A DNA stretch of 64,000 nucleotides, taken from contig NZ_CP142136.1 of assembly GCF_035918255.1 (NCBI RefSeq), forward strand, positions 1-64,000. Direction: 5' to 3'. Source of the stretch: Mesomycoplasma ovipneumoniae. Lineage in GTDB: Bacteria; Bacillota_I; Bacilli_A; Mycoplasmatales; Metamycoplasmataceae. Each line of letters opens with the position of its first letter. The stretch's first letter is position 1. The translations under genes and the position numbers were made by a program. This document shows, in pieces, positions 11,018 through 23,121 of the stretch. The notes below the pieces were generated by a model, which saw nothing but the letters and a program-made list of their open reading frames with translations, was not told the DNA's origin and searched no databases.

Positions 11018-12025
11018 ATGTCAAGGTTAGATGCTAAAAAAGAAAAATATTTAAAGCAGATAGTTGAAAATTTTATTAAAACCGGAGAATCAATCGGTTC
11101 GCAAGCTTTAAAACAAAATTACAGCATAAAAAAATCCTCTTCACACCTTAGAATGGTAATGAATCAACTTGAAAAAGAAGGTTATTTGGAAAAACCTCAC
11201 ATTTCAAGCGGCAGAATTCCAACATTAAGAGGGTTTCAGTACTATGCTGAATTTTTGTCTTTCGACGAAAACGAAATTTTAGCAAATAAACTAAAAGACT
11301 TGTTTGCGCGCCGTCGTGTCAGCATAGAAAATACAATTTCTGAAGCCTTTAAATTGATTTCTGAATCTGTTGGCACCACAATAATTACCACAACAAGCAA
11401 CGAAAATGACCGTTTAATGTCAATAAACTTGACACAAATATCACAAAATGAAGGAATTGTTGTCGTTGTTAGCTCTAGCGGTAGTGTTGAAAATAAAAAA
11501 ATCACATTTTCACCTTCCATTTCTTTGCAGGATGTCAAAATCGCAATTCGCCTATTTCAACAAAGACTAATAAATACTCCATTAGCAGAAGTTTCATCAA
11601 AATTAATAATTTTAAAACAAGAATTAGAAAAACAAATTAAACATAGTGACGAACTTTTACATCATTTTATACACAAAATTTTTAACTTCCAGATCCAAAA
11701 TAAATCAGACGTTTATAATAAAAATATGTTAATCTTAGATAGCGAAATTTCTAGAACCAGACTTGTTGATTTGCTTAATTTGATTGAAAAAAAGTCGATT
11801 TGAGAAATGCTAGACGAAAAAACTACCACTGAAGATGAAACCTTAAAAATCAGTATAGAATCGCCTGAAACCTCATTTATCTCAAAAAAACTTGAAAAAT
11901 CATTTGCAATCAAAGAAATTAGCATGATAGGATCAACGAAAAAAATTAATTATTCTGCAGCGCGAACGGGCATAAAACTTTTAGAAGATTTTCTATCAAA
12001 TAAAAATAATCATAGAAAGGAATAA
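11018..12025 (+). CDS. hrcA: Heat-inducible transcription repressor HrcA
   Basis: 335 aa. The N-terminal winged helix matches HrcA (MSRLDAKKEKYLKQIVENFIKTGESIGSQAL ... SSSHLRMVMNQLEKEGYLEKPHISSGRIPT). A UGA Trp near 11801 joins the two halves. HrcA represses chaperone and protease genes by binding CIRCE operators; one such site lies before clpB at 58725-58751. grpE follows after 2 nt, forming an hrcA-grpE unit. No CIRCE was seen before hrcA itself. Confidence 0.95.
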
Positions 12026-12027
12026 TA

Positions 12028-12774
12028 ATGATTTTTGAGAATTCTGAAGATAAAAAAACTAATCTAAACAACAATGAAAAACAAGAATCTGAAAACATTT
12101 CTAGTGAGTCAGTCGAAAATAACCTTGAAAATTCAGCCCAAAAAATAGAAAACGAAACAGAAAACAATGAAAAAAACGGCAAAAAATCACGTCGTTTTTT
12201 AAAAAAGGAATCTAAATTAAAAGACCTTGAAAATCAAATCCAATCATTAACTACAAAAAATATTAGTCTTGAAATTGAGTCTTTAAAATTAAAAGACAAA
12301 ATAAAAAAAATTGAGGATGACTTTAAATCTCAAGTCAAAATTTTCGAGGAAAAAGCGGCTCAAAAAGTTAAAGATATTAAATCTGAACTTCAAACTAAAT
12401 TTGAAAGCGACCAAAATCACATAAAAAAATATAGTTTACAACCTTTTTTTGAAGAGTTTATTTCACCATTTTTAAACCTTAAAAAAGCAATTTCATATGG
12501 TTTAAACGCAGAAAATCCCGAAACTTCTTCATATGTAAAAGGATTTGAGATGCTTGTTGGTCAAATTGAAAATGTTATGGAAAATTTTGGAATAACAAAA
12601 ATAGAACCTGAAATAGGTGGTTTTTTTGATTCTTCAATCCATGAAGTTTATGAAGTTTCTGATGGAGAAAAAGATAAAATTTCTAACATAATCTCAATTG
12701 GATATAAACTTCATGATCGGGTTGTAAAAACAGCGCTTGTAGTTGTTGGAAACACAAATGAACAAAAAAATTAG
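12028..12774 (+). CDS. grpE: Nucleotide exchange factor GrpE
   Basis: 248 aa. A charged, low-complexity N terminus rich in Glu, Asn and Lys (residues 1-60) precedes a coiled coil. The conserved GrpE head follows (LQPFFEEFISPFLNLKKAI ... GFEMLVGQIENVMENFGITKIEP ... FDSSIHEV). It releases ADP from DnaK. Shine-Dalgarno AAAGGAAT. The last 17 nt overlap argS. Confidence 0.93.
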   Translation: MIFENSEDKKTNLNNNEKQESENISSESVENNLENSAQKIENETENNEKNGKKSRRFLKKESKLKDLENQIQSLTTKNISLEIESLKLKDKIKKIEDDFKSQVKIFEEKAAQKVKDIKSELQTKFESDQNHIKKYSLQPFFEEFISPFLNLKKAISYGLNAENPETSSYVKGFEMLVGQIENVMENFGITKIEPEIGGFFDSSIHEVYEVSDGEKDKISNIISIGYKLHDRVVKTALVVVGNTNEQKN

Positions 12775-14362
12775 TAATCAAATATCCGAATTTTTTATCA
12801 AAAATAATTTAATTTTTGATAAAACCAAAATAATAGTTGAAAAATCGAAAAATTTTGGTGACTTTAGCACAAATGTAGCTTTAATTTTTTCAAAACAAAA
12901 CAAATTAAAACCTTTGGAACTTGCAGAAAAAATTAAAAGCTGATTAAGCCAGCAAGAATTAGGTCTTGAAAAAATTGAGATAGCCTCACCTGGGTTTTTG
13001 AATTTTTTTGTTTCCAAAACAGAATATTCAAAAATTGTTAAGAAAATAATCGATCAAAATGAAAATTTTGGTCGAAGTTTTTTGTCAAAAAAAATAAATG
13101 TGGAATTTGTTTCCGCTAACCCAACGGGATTTTTGCACCTTGGTCACCTCAGAAGTGCTGTTATTGGCGATATTTTGTCAAATATTCTTGAATTTTCAGG
13201 TAATTCTGTTCTTCGTGAGTATTATGTAAACGATTTTGGGTCTCAAATTGACAAACTAGTTGCTTCAGTTTTTGCCCGTTATCAACAAATTTTTAAAAAC
13301 ATTCCTCTTCCAGAAGAAGCTTATCTTGGTGAAGAAATTATTTTAATGGCCAAAAATTTTTTTGAAGAATATGGTAATAAATTTGAATCATCAAGTCTTG
13401 AAAACCCTGAAATTTACAGCATTTTTCGTCAAAAAGCTCTTAATTTTTTTCTTAGTGAAATAAAAAAAGATTTATCAAATTTATCTATTAAATTTGATAA
13501 ATTCACATCTGAAAGTGATTTGTTTTTATCCGGAAATGTTCAAAAAACCCTTGAAAATATAGGTTTTACCTATAAAAAAGACAACGCGTTGTGGCTAAAA
13601 ACATCAGATTTCGGCGATCAAAAAGATCGCGTTTTAATAAAAAACGGCGGAAATTATACTTATTTTTCAAGCGATATTGCCTATCATTTACACAAAATTA
13701 ATTCAGAATTTAAGCCCGAAATTTTAATAAATATTTGAGGAGCAGACCATATTGGCTATGTTGACCGTGTGCATGCGGCCCTAAAAATTGCTAATCAGGA
13801 AAATAAATTGCAAATTTTGCTATATCAACTTGTAAAATTAGTAAAAAACGGCAAAGAATTTAAAATGTCCAAAAGAAAAGGGCGAACTTTTACAATCAAA
13901 GACCTTCTTCAAGTTGCAAATCCTAACGCAATTCGTTATTTTATCGCTGAACGGGGGTATAATTCGCTTGTAGAATTTGATGTAGACTTAGCAAGTAGCA
14001 TAGATTCACAGAATCCGTTGTTTTTAATCCAATACGCCCATGCTCGTGCGGTTAATTTGCTGGCTAAATCTGATTTAAATGTCGAAAATTTGAGTACATT
14101 TAAATTAGAAAACGAAACTAATTTAATTTCAAAATTAAACCAATTTGAGGAAATTGTTTTAAAAATAGCAAAAAATTATAAAATTAATTTACTACCAAAA
14201 TATTTACTAGAACTAGCTAACCTCTTTAATTCTTTTTATTCTAACACAAAAATATTGAATAATTCAGACACAAATAATCTTTTATGTTTAACAAAAGCTG
14301 TCTCAATTGTTTTAAAAAATGGATTAAAATTACTTGGAATAAAGGCAAAAGAAAGGATTTAA
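12758..14362 (+). CDS. argS: Arginyl-tRNA synthetase
   Basis: 534 aa class I synthetase. An N-terminal additional domain (residues 1-80) precedes the HIGH-type motif in NPTGFLHLGHLRSAVIGD. The catalytic loop is KMSKRKGRTFTIKDLL. The C-terminal alpha-helical anticodon-binding region (DALR-like) begins near LIQYAHARAVNLL. The ATG at 12758 is inside the grpE end. Several UGA Trp codons lie in frame, including WGADHIGY. Confidence 0.95.
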
Positions 14363-14365
14363 AAG

Positions 14366-14611
14366 ATGAAAACTATAATTTCAATAGCAATAAATTTTCT
14401 AAAAAACCGAGAATCTGCCCATTTTAGCGACATTTTTCTTGAAGTTCAGATTGCCCTGATGTCAAAATGAGAAAATCAATTACCTAATTTATCTACAGAT
14501 AAAATTTTAACTTTAAAAAGAGGCGAGCTCTATAAACTACTGACAATTGATGGTAGTTTTGTTGCTTTGGGTAATAATTACTGAGCACTTAGAAGTGATA
14601 TTTTAATTTAA
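14366..14611 (+). CDS. rpoE: RNA polymerase delta subunit-like protein (HARE-HTH domain)
   Basis: 81 aa with two UGA Trp codons. It matches the N-terminal HARE-HTH fold of the firmicute delta subunit (MKTIISIAINFLKNRESAHFSDIFLEV ... RGELYKLLTIDGSFVALGNNYWALR). The acidic tail of classical delta is absent. Delta binds core RNA polymerase and helps recycling. It lies 3 nt after argS and just before fba. Confidence 0.75.
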
Positions 14612-14629
14612 TTTTTTTAAAGGTGTAAA

Positions 14630-15493
14630 ATGAATCTACAAAATACAAAAGCAATGTTGGAAAAAGCTCGTAAAAACAAATACGCAATTCCGCATATTAA
14701 CATAAATAATCTTGAGTGAACAAAAGCCGCACTTCTTGGTGCCCAGGCTAAAAAATCTCCTTTAATAATCGCTACCTCAGAAGGTGCGCTAAAATATATG
14801 GGAGGTTTAAAAACTGTTTATAATTTAGTGACAAATTTAATTGAATTTTTAGAAATAAGCGTTCCTGTTGCGCTTCATTTGGATCATGGAAGTTTTGAAA
14901 CTTGCAAAAAAGCTCTTGAAACAGGATTTACTTCAGTTATGTATGATGGTTCAAGAGAAGAATTTTCAAAAAATTTAGAACTAACAAGAGAAATTGTTGA
15001 GCTTGCAAATTCAAAAAATGCAACAGTTGAAGCTGAAGTTGGCCAAATTGGTGGCGAAGAAGACGGAATTATCGGAAATGGCGAAATCGCTGATGTTGAT
15101 CAAGCATATGAAATTTCTAAAACTGGAATTACCTGCCTAGCTGCCGGAATTGGTAACATTCATGGTGTTTATCCGTCTAGTTGAAAATCTTTGGATTTTG
15201 ATGTTTTAGACAAAATTTCTAAAAAAACTCAACTTCCACTGGTTTTGCATGGTGGCAGCGGTCTTCCAAAAGATCAAATTCAAAAAGCAATCAAATTAGG
15301 AATTGCAAAAATTAATGTAAACACCGAACTTCAACAAGCAAATGCGGCTGCTGTCACAGATTTTGTTGTTTCTGGAAAAATTAAAGAAGGCAAAAATTTT
15401 GATCCTCGAAAATTATTAGCCCCAGGAACAAAAGCGATCCAAGAACTTGTTGAGGCTAAAATTGTCGAATTTGGTTCAGAAAATCAAGCATAA
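14630..15493 (+). CDS. fba: Fructose-bisphosphate aldolase, class II
   Basis: 287 aa. Zn-binding and substrate motifs are present: ALHLDHGSFETCKKAL, TVEAEVGQIGGEEDG, GNIHGVYPS and LVLHGGSGLP. It cleaves fructose-1,6-bisphosphate to GAP and DHAP in glycolysis, the main energy route here. Shine-Dalgarno AAAGGTG. Two UGA Trp codons are in frame. Confidence 0.97.
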
Positions 15494-15498
15494 TTTGG

Positions 15499-16350
15499 AT
15501 GATAGAATTTAGCGTATCTGAAAATCAAGTAGGCCAAAAACTTATTCAATTAGTTAAAAAATTGCTTTTGAATTTCAATTACAACGAAATTCAAAAGCTT
15601 TTTCGTAATAAAAAAATTAAGGTCAATAATAAGGCTGAATCACAAAAATATTTGCTGGCTTTAGGTGACAAAGTTTTAATTTTTAACTCTAAAAAAGAAG
15701 TTCAAAATCAAAAAAAGATACCTAAAATAAAGACAAATTTAAAAATAATTTATCAAGACTCAAACATTTTAATTGTTGAAAAACCTAAAGATTTACAAGT
15801 TCATGGCGGTAATAACAACCTTGATTTGGCCGTTTGAAATTATTTAAAAATAGAAAAAACCGACGTTTTTATGCCCTCGCATGTGGGCCGTCTTGATAAA
15901 AAAACATCTGGAATTATTTTATACGGACTTAATTATAAAAGTGTTGTTGAACTTAATAAAAAGCAGAAATTTTTTGAGAAAATTTATACCTTTGAATCAA
16001 AAATAAAACTAAAAAAACCTATAAAAACCGATCTTTTTATAAGGAAAGACGATCTTAATCAAAGAATGGAAGTTTGTAAAAATGAAGTAGGATGTCACCT
16101 TATTTCTACAACATTCTTTTATAAAAACAACAGAAATTTTGCGATTTTACACACTGGCAAAAAACATCAAATCCGACTAACTTTATCACATTTAGGTTTC
16201 CCGATTTTTGGCGATGAAAAATACAACGGCGAGCAAAAAAGTCGCTTATTTTTGCACTCATTTTCTTTAAAATTCAATAATTTAGACGGATTTTTATCTT
16301 ATTTAAACGGAAAAAAATTTGTCTCAAAACCAGAATGATGAAAACTATAG
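15499..16350 (+). CDS. RluC/RluD-family pseudouridine synthase
   Basis: 283 aa. An N-terminal S4 RNA-binding domain (residues 1-65) precedes the catalytic domain, which has HVGRLDKKTSGIILYGLN containing the catalytic Asp and a C-terminal KKHQIRLTLSHLGFPIFGDEKY motif. The frame ends with two consecutive UGA Trp codons before TAG. Target uridines (23S rRNA) cannot be assigned. It starts 5 nt after fba. Confidence 0.9.
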
Positions 16351-16398
16351 ATTTTCGTTATTTTTTATCTAAAATTCAAATTAAACCCTAATTTCTAG

Positions 16399-16404
16399 TA
16401 TAAT
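16399..16404 (+). promoter_or_regulatory. -10 box of gatCAB
   Basis: TATAAT, 42 nt upstream of gatC, in a spacer of about 95 nt. Confidence 0.55.
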
Positions 16405-16446
16405 TTTACATTTAATATAAATTAAAATAACAAAATTGGAGGCAAA

Positions 16447-16740
16447 ATGGATAGAGAAAAAATAATCAAACTTGCAAAATCGTTGTATTTTGTTCCTAGT
16501 GAAAAAGTAATTGAAACCGTTTTACAAGAAAAAGATGAAATGCTAAATAGAATTAATTTTTTGCATACTTTTGATACAAAAGATGTTCCTAGCTTGGAAA
16601 AAATCAACTCTTTTCCAAAAGGAATTGAAATTTTATTCGATGACGAGCCAAATTTTTCTGATTTTAGATCTCAACTTTTTACAAATTCAGTCCACGTAAG
16701 TCAAAATGAAATTATAACCAAAAAGGTGATTGATGACTAA
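16447..16740 (+). CDS. gatC: Aspartyl/glutamyl-tRNA amidotransferase subunit C
   Basis: 97 aa, the expected size for GatC, which stabilises GatA and bridges to GatB. The N-terminal helical pattern (MDREKIIKLAKSLYFVPSEKVIETVL) and its position before gatA-gatB support it. Strong Shine-Dalgarno (GGAGG). It overlaps gatA by 8 nt. Confidence 0.88.
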   Translation: MDREKIIKLAKSLYFVPSEKVIETVLQEKDEMLNRINFLHTFDTKDVPSLEKINSFPKGIEILFDDEPNFSDFRSQLFTNSVHVSQNEIITKKVIDD

Positions 16741-18052
16741 ATTTGAACTAGATATAAATCAGGCAACTGAAAAATTAAAAAAAGATGAAAATAATGCTGT
16801 TTTTTCTTTTTTTGAACAAAAAAATCAAAAAAAGGGAATATTGTCAGGCATGTTTTTTAGCATAAAATCAAATTTTGCCACCGTCGAAGGAGTTTCGCAT
16901 GGCTCATCAAATTCGCTTATTAATTTTAGACCTGGATATAATTCAACAGTTTTTCAAAAATTAATCGATCAAGGAGCCCAGCCATTAATTAAGGTTTATA
17001 ATGACGAATTAGGACTAGGTGGTAAAGGTCTTTTTTCTTTTTTTGGTAAAATTTTAAATCCACTTGACAAAACTAAACTAGTTGGTGGATCATCATCAGG
17101 AAGTGCGGCAACAATTGATTCTGTCCATTTCGCAATCGGCTCAGACACCGGTGATTCAATAAGAAGACCGGCTAGTTTTGTTGGAAAAGTCGGTTTTAAA
17201 CCCTCATATGGGGCTGTTTCTCGTCATGGTTTGTTTGCTTATGCAACTTCTCTTGACACGGTCGCTTGACTTACTCATAATGTTAGTGATTCGATTTTGG
17301 TTTCTCAAACAGTTTTTGGTCAAGATAAAAACGACTTAACTTCTGTTGAAGTACAAGTTCAAAAAGTTGAAAAAACTAAGCCAAAAAAAGTTTTATTCTG
17401 AAATTTTGATAACGAAATTGAACCTTATGTTAAAGAAAAACTCTATAAATTAGAACATATTTTACAATCTGAGGGTGTTTTGGTTGAAAACATCATTCCA
17501 GATTTAAATTTGCTAAAAACAATTTTACCAGTTTATGAAATTATCTCTTACTCAGAAGCTACTTCAAATTTGTCGGCAATAAACGGTTTAACTTTTGGAA
17601 ATACGGACAAAAATCTAAAATGAGAAGATATTTTCTTAAAAACAAGGACAGACGGATTTGGCTTTATGCTCCAAAAAAGACTTATTTGAGGATCTTTTTT
17701 TCTTGAACAGAAAAATCAAGAACATTTTTTTATTAAAGCAAAAAAAATAAGAACCCTAATTAAAAATTATTATGAATCACTTTTGAATCAGTTTGATGTT
17801 GTGCTTTTCCCTGCTTTTTATGGCGTTGCGCCTGATGTTTTTGGAAAAAACAGTGAAAAAAGTGACAAAATTACGAATTTTATACTTGCAATTTCTAATT
17901 TGGTCGGCAACCCTTCAATAACAATCCCATTAGGAAAACACAAAAATTTACCTTTTAATCTAGCCATTGACTCAAAAATTAACTCTGATGCAAGTTTATT
18001 AGGTTTTTCACTTTATATTGAAGAAAAAATAGGTGACATTAATGTTGAATAA
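16733..18052 (+). CDS. gatA: Aspartyl/glutamyl-tRNA amidotransferase subunit A
   Basis: 439 aa amidase-signature protein. The catalytic Lys lies in MFFSIKSNFATV and the Ser-cisSer-Lys triad continues in GGSSSGSAATI and GSDTGDSIRRPASF. It releases ammonia from glutamine for transamidation of mischarged tRNA. Several UGA Trp codons are in frame. It overlaps gatB by 11 nt. Confidence 0.95.
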
Positions 18053-19442
18053 TAAATATTTAGTAACTATTGGGGTTGAAATTCACTTAGAACTTAATAC
18101 AAAGGCAAAAATGTTCTCAGATTCGCCAAATTCAAGTGGTCAACCTAATAAATTTTTTAATCTTTTTGATTTAGGTTATCTTGGAACATTGCCAAAAATA
18201 AATAAAAAAGCTGTCGAAAAAGCAATAATTTTAGCAAAATCCTTAAAAATGGAAATTCCATCAATATTAGCTTTTGACCGGAAAAATTATTTTTACCCTG
18301 ATTTGCCAAAAGGTTTTCAAATTACCCAGCAATTTTATCCAATTGGAAAAAATGGTTCAATAAATGTTGGCGATTTTTCTGTTTTAATTGAAAGAATTCA
18401 CCTTGAAGAAGATACGGCCAAGCAAATTCATAAAGAAAATCAAACATTTTTTGACTATAATCGCTGTGGCGTTCCTTTAATTGAAATAGTGACTCAGCCG
18501 ATGCTAGATTCTGCCGAAAAAGCTGCTCAATATGTTGATGAAATCAGAAAATTAGCTTTATTTTTAGGTATTTCTGATGCAAAACTAGAAAATGGTTCGC
18601 TCCGGGCTGACATAAACATTTCAGTTCGTGAAAAAAATCAGCCATTTTTTAACCCAAAAGTTGAAATTAAAAACATAAATTCAATTTCTAACATCCAAAA
18701 AGCTGCCCAACTTGAAATTGAAGAGCAAATTAATACTTACGAAAAAGGTCAAAAAGTTTCGCAGGTCACTAAAAAATTTAACGATAAACTAATAAAAAAT
18801 CAAACATTACGAACCAAAACGGATGCCATAGATTATAAATATTTCCCCGAACCAAATTTGCCTTATATTGAATTAACAAAAGAATTTATCGACTCTATCC
18901 AAGTCCCACTTAGCCCTTTAGAAATCCAAAAAAAGCTCGAAAAACACGGTGTTTCTACATTTTATATTAATCAAATTTTAAATAATTTTGAATTTTGAAC
19001 TTTTTTAAAAAATTCAAATCCAGAAAACTGAACCCAAAGTGTAAAATTATTTTTTGCTGAAATAGTTCCAATTATTAACAAAAACGGTTTTGACCAGCTC
19101 TATATTGACTCTGATTTTTTTGGAAATTCAGTCAAAAAATTGTTAGATAGTAAAATAACTAACAGTGAATTCCGTCAAATAATTGAAATAAAAAATAACC
19201 AACCTAACTTAGATCTTGATAGCATTATAAAAACAATTTTTGAAAAAAAATTATCTGATGATGAAATTAAAAGTCTTTTGACTGAACTTGCTAGTGAGGA
19301 AATTAGCCAAATTGAGCAAAATAAAAATAATAAAGAAAAATTATTTAAAATTCTGATAGGTAAATTAATCAAAAAAACAAAAGGAAATGCCGATCCTAAA
19401 AAAGTAAATCTAATTTTGACTGAATGGATAAAAAATCTTTAA
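18042..19442 (+). CDS. gatB: Aspartyl/glutamyl-tRNA amidotransferase subunit B
   Basis: 466 aa. GatB signature segments: VTIGVEIHLELNTKAKMFSDSPN, YPDLPKGFQITQ, IHLEEDTAKQIH, DYNRCGVPLIEIVTQP and LRADINISV. The C-terminal YqeY-like helical domain ends GNADPKKVNLIL. It activates the aminoacyl group and transfers ammonia. The start is ATG 18042, inside the gatA end. Confidence 0.96.
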
Positions 19443-19446
19443 AAAT

Positions 19447-19472
19447 AAAACCATTTTTAAATGGATTTTTTT
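19447..19472 (+). terminator. Terminator after gatB
   Basis: A short hairpin (CCATTT/AAATGG) embedded in A-rich and T-rich flanks, with a run of seven T on the 3' side. Confidence 0.65.
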
Positions 19473-19515
19473 GTCTAAAATTTCATATAAACATAAAAAA
19501 AATAGCGATTTATGA

Positions 19516-19521
19516 TATAAT
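19516..19521 (+). promoter_or_regulatory. Extended -10 of adhesin pair 1
   Basis: TGATATAAT (TG-N-TATAAT), 36 nt before the start of the P97-like gene. A good Shine-Dalgarno (AAAAGGAGAAAGG) precedes that ATG. Confidence 0.6.
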
Positions 19522-19557
19522 TATGTATCTATACACAAAAATAAAAAAGGAGAAAGG

Positions 19558-22500
19558 ATGCCCGAAAAAAACAAAAATTCACTAATATTAGCATTGACCG
19601 CCGTTGGTGGTGTTGCTATTTTTGCAACAACAGTTGGACTTGTAACTCGAATTCGCTATACAGGAGAAAATCCGCGAGCTGAGTTAGAAAATTTAGTTTC
19701 TCGAATCCAAAATGTTGCCTTTAAATCCGATGTCTTTGATGATTCTACCACATACAGTCAAATAAAAGCACAACTTTTTGACAACAGTGGAAAATTATTA
19801 GCTGGCACAGATTTAAATAAATTTATATCTTTTTACACACAAGTTAACTCCCAATTACGCAAATTTGAACCAACTTTTGCACCAAATAAACCATTTTTAG
19901 AATTTATTGATTTAATTCCGAACGATAATGATCAAAGTTTTGAGCTTCGTTTTCGTGCAAAGCACCAAATCGATAACAATCGCACAGCATTTTCAACAAT
20001 TATTTCTAAAAAAGTTTCATTTGCACAACGTTCACAATTTGCTCTTGCCGAATTTAATTCCAATTTAGAAAAAATTACTAAAAGTTTCAAAGAAAACATC
20101 CAAAATTTAAGAAGAACAGATTTTAGTTCTAGTTTTTCAAGTCCAAATTTAACTGATCAAAAAATCGCATCCTTAACTCGTGTTGAGGATTTTGCCGCCG
20201 ATATTAATAGAGCCGGAACTCAACTTGAGGCAGTTGAAAAAATAGCTCAATATTTCCCTGATTTTCAAAAAATAATTAACGAGTTAAATTTTGATCAAAA
20301 TAATTCTTTCCCTTTCAAACAAGGAACAATTTATAATTTTAGTTTAGAAAAACATCCTGGAACAAATAATTTTATTTCAGTTGATTCAAATTCAGTTCCA
20401 AGTTTTTTAGTTAAAGCTGAATTAACTGATGATGCAAAATTTGAACTTAAAAATTTTAATATCGAAGACGCTCAACTACTTGAAAAAATTGATTTAGTTC
20501 CCCAACCTAGTTCAAGTTCTAACTCAAGTCAAGATGCAAATAATGAAGCAAGAACCACCGAATCTGGTGAAAAACAGGCAAAACAAGCAACTTATTTTGC
20601 TGATTTAGATGATATTTTATCTAAAATTTCAATCAGAAAATTAAATTTTCTTGATTTTAAAATTGCTCCAGGACAAATTGCACAAACCCCTGCAAACGTT
20701 ACAGTTAATTCATCTTCCCCATCAACTTCTGAGTCATTACCTCAACTTCAGCAAGTAAATTCAGTCCAATTATTCCAAGAACAAGCGCAAGGACAACAAG
20801 ACGGACAACAACAAAACGGAGAGCAAACCCAAGGGCAAAACGAAAGCCAAACACAAACTGAAGGACAAGGAACTGAAGGTACCCAACCCCAAACCGAATC
20901 CTCAGGACAACCTTCTTCTCCTGAACCAAAACCCCAAGGTTTTGAGCAATTTGTTAACAAACTTGCCGTTAATTCAACTACTTCGTTAGACTTTTTAGAA
21001 ACACTAAACAGAGATCTTTATAAATCAAATCAAACTCGATCTGAATCTGTTGTAAAAGCAATCAATGATAATTTTTTAATAAAACCAATTTCTCTTGATT
21101 TTGGTGAACTTTCTCCATATTTTTCACAAAGAAAAGTATCAGGAGTTGATTTTTATCTTGATATTAATCATGCAAAGGCAACCTCAAATACTCTTGAAAT
21201 TCCGGTAAATATTAACCTTTATTCAAGTTTTTTTGGCGACAACAATCCTAAACTATTAAAATCAAAAAGAGAAATTTTTGAAATAAAATATTTCAAAGAA
21301 AAAGCTGCAACAACTGGCGTAACTCATCAACTTGACAAAAATCGTCAAGAATTTTACTTTATTAATTCCTTACCAGATAATTCTCCTCAACTTCAACAAG
21401 TTCAGGTTTCTACTACTTCGCCAAGTCAGCCTAGAATTCATGAAGAAAAAATTGTAACCGCAACTTCATTTATTTCTAAAACTGAACTAGAAAAATTAAT
21501 TGGAACTGATAGTCAAAAATCTGAAGAATTAAAGCAAATTTTATCAAATAAGTTCCAGTATGGATATGATTTTACTCCTCATGAAGCAATGCTAAAATCA
21601 TGAACAGGAAATCAAAAATTCCCTAAATTACATGATTTTCTTGATTTTCAATCTGATGATCAAACAGGATCACCTTTTAAAATTAAATCTTTAAAATCTA
21701 ACAAATTTTTCACAAACGAGCATGATGTTGCTGCTTTTTATGCTTATTTATTAAGTATGGAGCCAACTGAAATTTTAGAATATCTTTTTGAAATTGCAAA
21801 ATCAGCAAACCTAATTGATCCTAATGAAAAAATAAATATAACAGACATTAAAGAAGGTAACATTTTTAAAACCGCAAGTGATATAAAATTTAAGTCTGAA
21901 TCTGACATTATGGGTCTAGATTTTAATGGTCATGTTAAAACTTTTGGCAGAAGAGGTTGAATTTCTAACTTATTTTTACCAAAAACCATTGCTAGTCAAT
22001 TTAAAAATGACCATGATGATGACAAAATTTTTGAGAAACTTAACAAAATAAGTCCGGCAACAATCCGACAAGGTTCTTCAGGAACCACCTCAACAGGAAC
22101 AACTGATGATATCTACAAAGATATTCGCGAAAAGACTAAGAAAATTAATGAAAGTAGTAACACTTCAGGTTCAGGAACCGGAACCTTAATACAAGTTTCA
22201 ACTAACGCCGGTCAAACTCAGGAATCCGTTAAACCTGTTGAAGAATTAGTGAAGAGTTTTTATTCAACAAAAACAGAAAAACTGACAAATTTAAAAGATT
22301 TATTACTTGCGTTTTATGTTAAAGCTAAAGAACTTAATAATTTTAGAGCTTGAGCAAAGGTTGATTCAGATTTAGATTATCAAATAGTTTTTGAAAAACA
22401 AACTGGTGTAGCAAATTATTCGACAACAGAAACCGATATTCCAAGCGGATCTGAAGGGTACAATCTTACTTATTATTACAAAATCTTCAATAAACAAACT

Positions 22501-23100
22501 AAGACTGAAGAATATCAAAGTCCCAAAACAGCTTTAAAAATTTTGGTTTTTACAAATGATCAAAGACAATCTGGAGAAATAAAAACCCTAAATAAAGCAG
22601 TTTTAAGTATCCCACCTTCTTATTCTTTGCTTCAATATCAAGCAGCTGAATTTGACAAAATAGCTGCTGCCCAAACTAGCGGTCAAGTTTCACAAAAAGC
22701 TTTTGAAAATACAAAAGAATTTAAAGAAATTCAAGAAATTATTAAAAAATATGATCCAACTTTAACTCTTAGTGTTAAATCTGAAACAAAAGATGTTTTT
22801 CATCCTGATACAACAAAAATAGTTCTCCTTGAAGTTACCAAAAATGCTCAAAGTGAACCTGGATCTACTGAAAACACATCCCAAACTAGTGAAAAATCTC
22901 AACTTAATTTCCAAATTAGAATTCAAAAACTTCCAGAACCACCTAAACCAAGTACTCCAGAAACAACCGAACCAGCCGCTTCAGAAACAACAAGTCCACC
23001 AACTTCAGAAACTACTTCAAGTGATTCAGAACCAAGTTCAACAACTACAACAAGTTCATCAACTGAAACCACTACTCAACAAACTAGTACTAGTTCATAA
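19558..23100 (+). CDS. P97-like cilium adhesin paralogue, pair 1
   Basis: 1180 aa, continuous through UGA Trp codons. One N-terminal transmembrane segment (about residues 8-28: LILALTAVGGVAIFATTVGLV) is followed by RYTGENPRAELENLVSRIQNVAF, the P97-family N terminus. Residues about 400-460 are Gln/Gly/Thr-rich low complexity; the last 55 residues are Pro/Thr/Ser-rich. No AAKPE-type R1 heparin/cilium-binding repeats were seen. P97 proteins are surface-exposed and often proteolytically processed. It is followed after 21 nt by a P102-like partner. Confidence 0.85.
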
Positions 23101-23121
23101 TTTTTTAGAAAGTAGAAAAAG

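Noticed and set aside
12743..12757. Upstream TTG start for argS
   Set aside because: ATG 12758 gives the natural ArgS N terminus; the TTG would only add five residues inside grpE without a better Shine-Dalgarno.
20705..20960. Long minus-strand frames opposite the Gln-rich segment of the P97-like gene
   Set aside because: They mirror the low-complexity CAA/CAG-rich coding strand, with no ribosome binding site or promoter.
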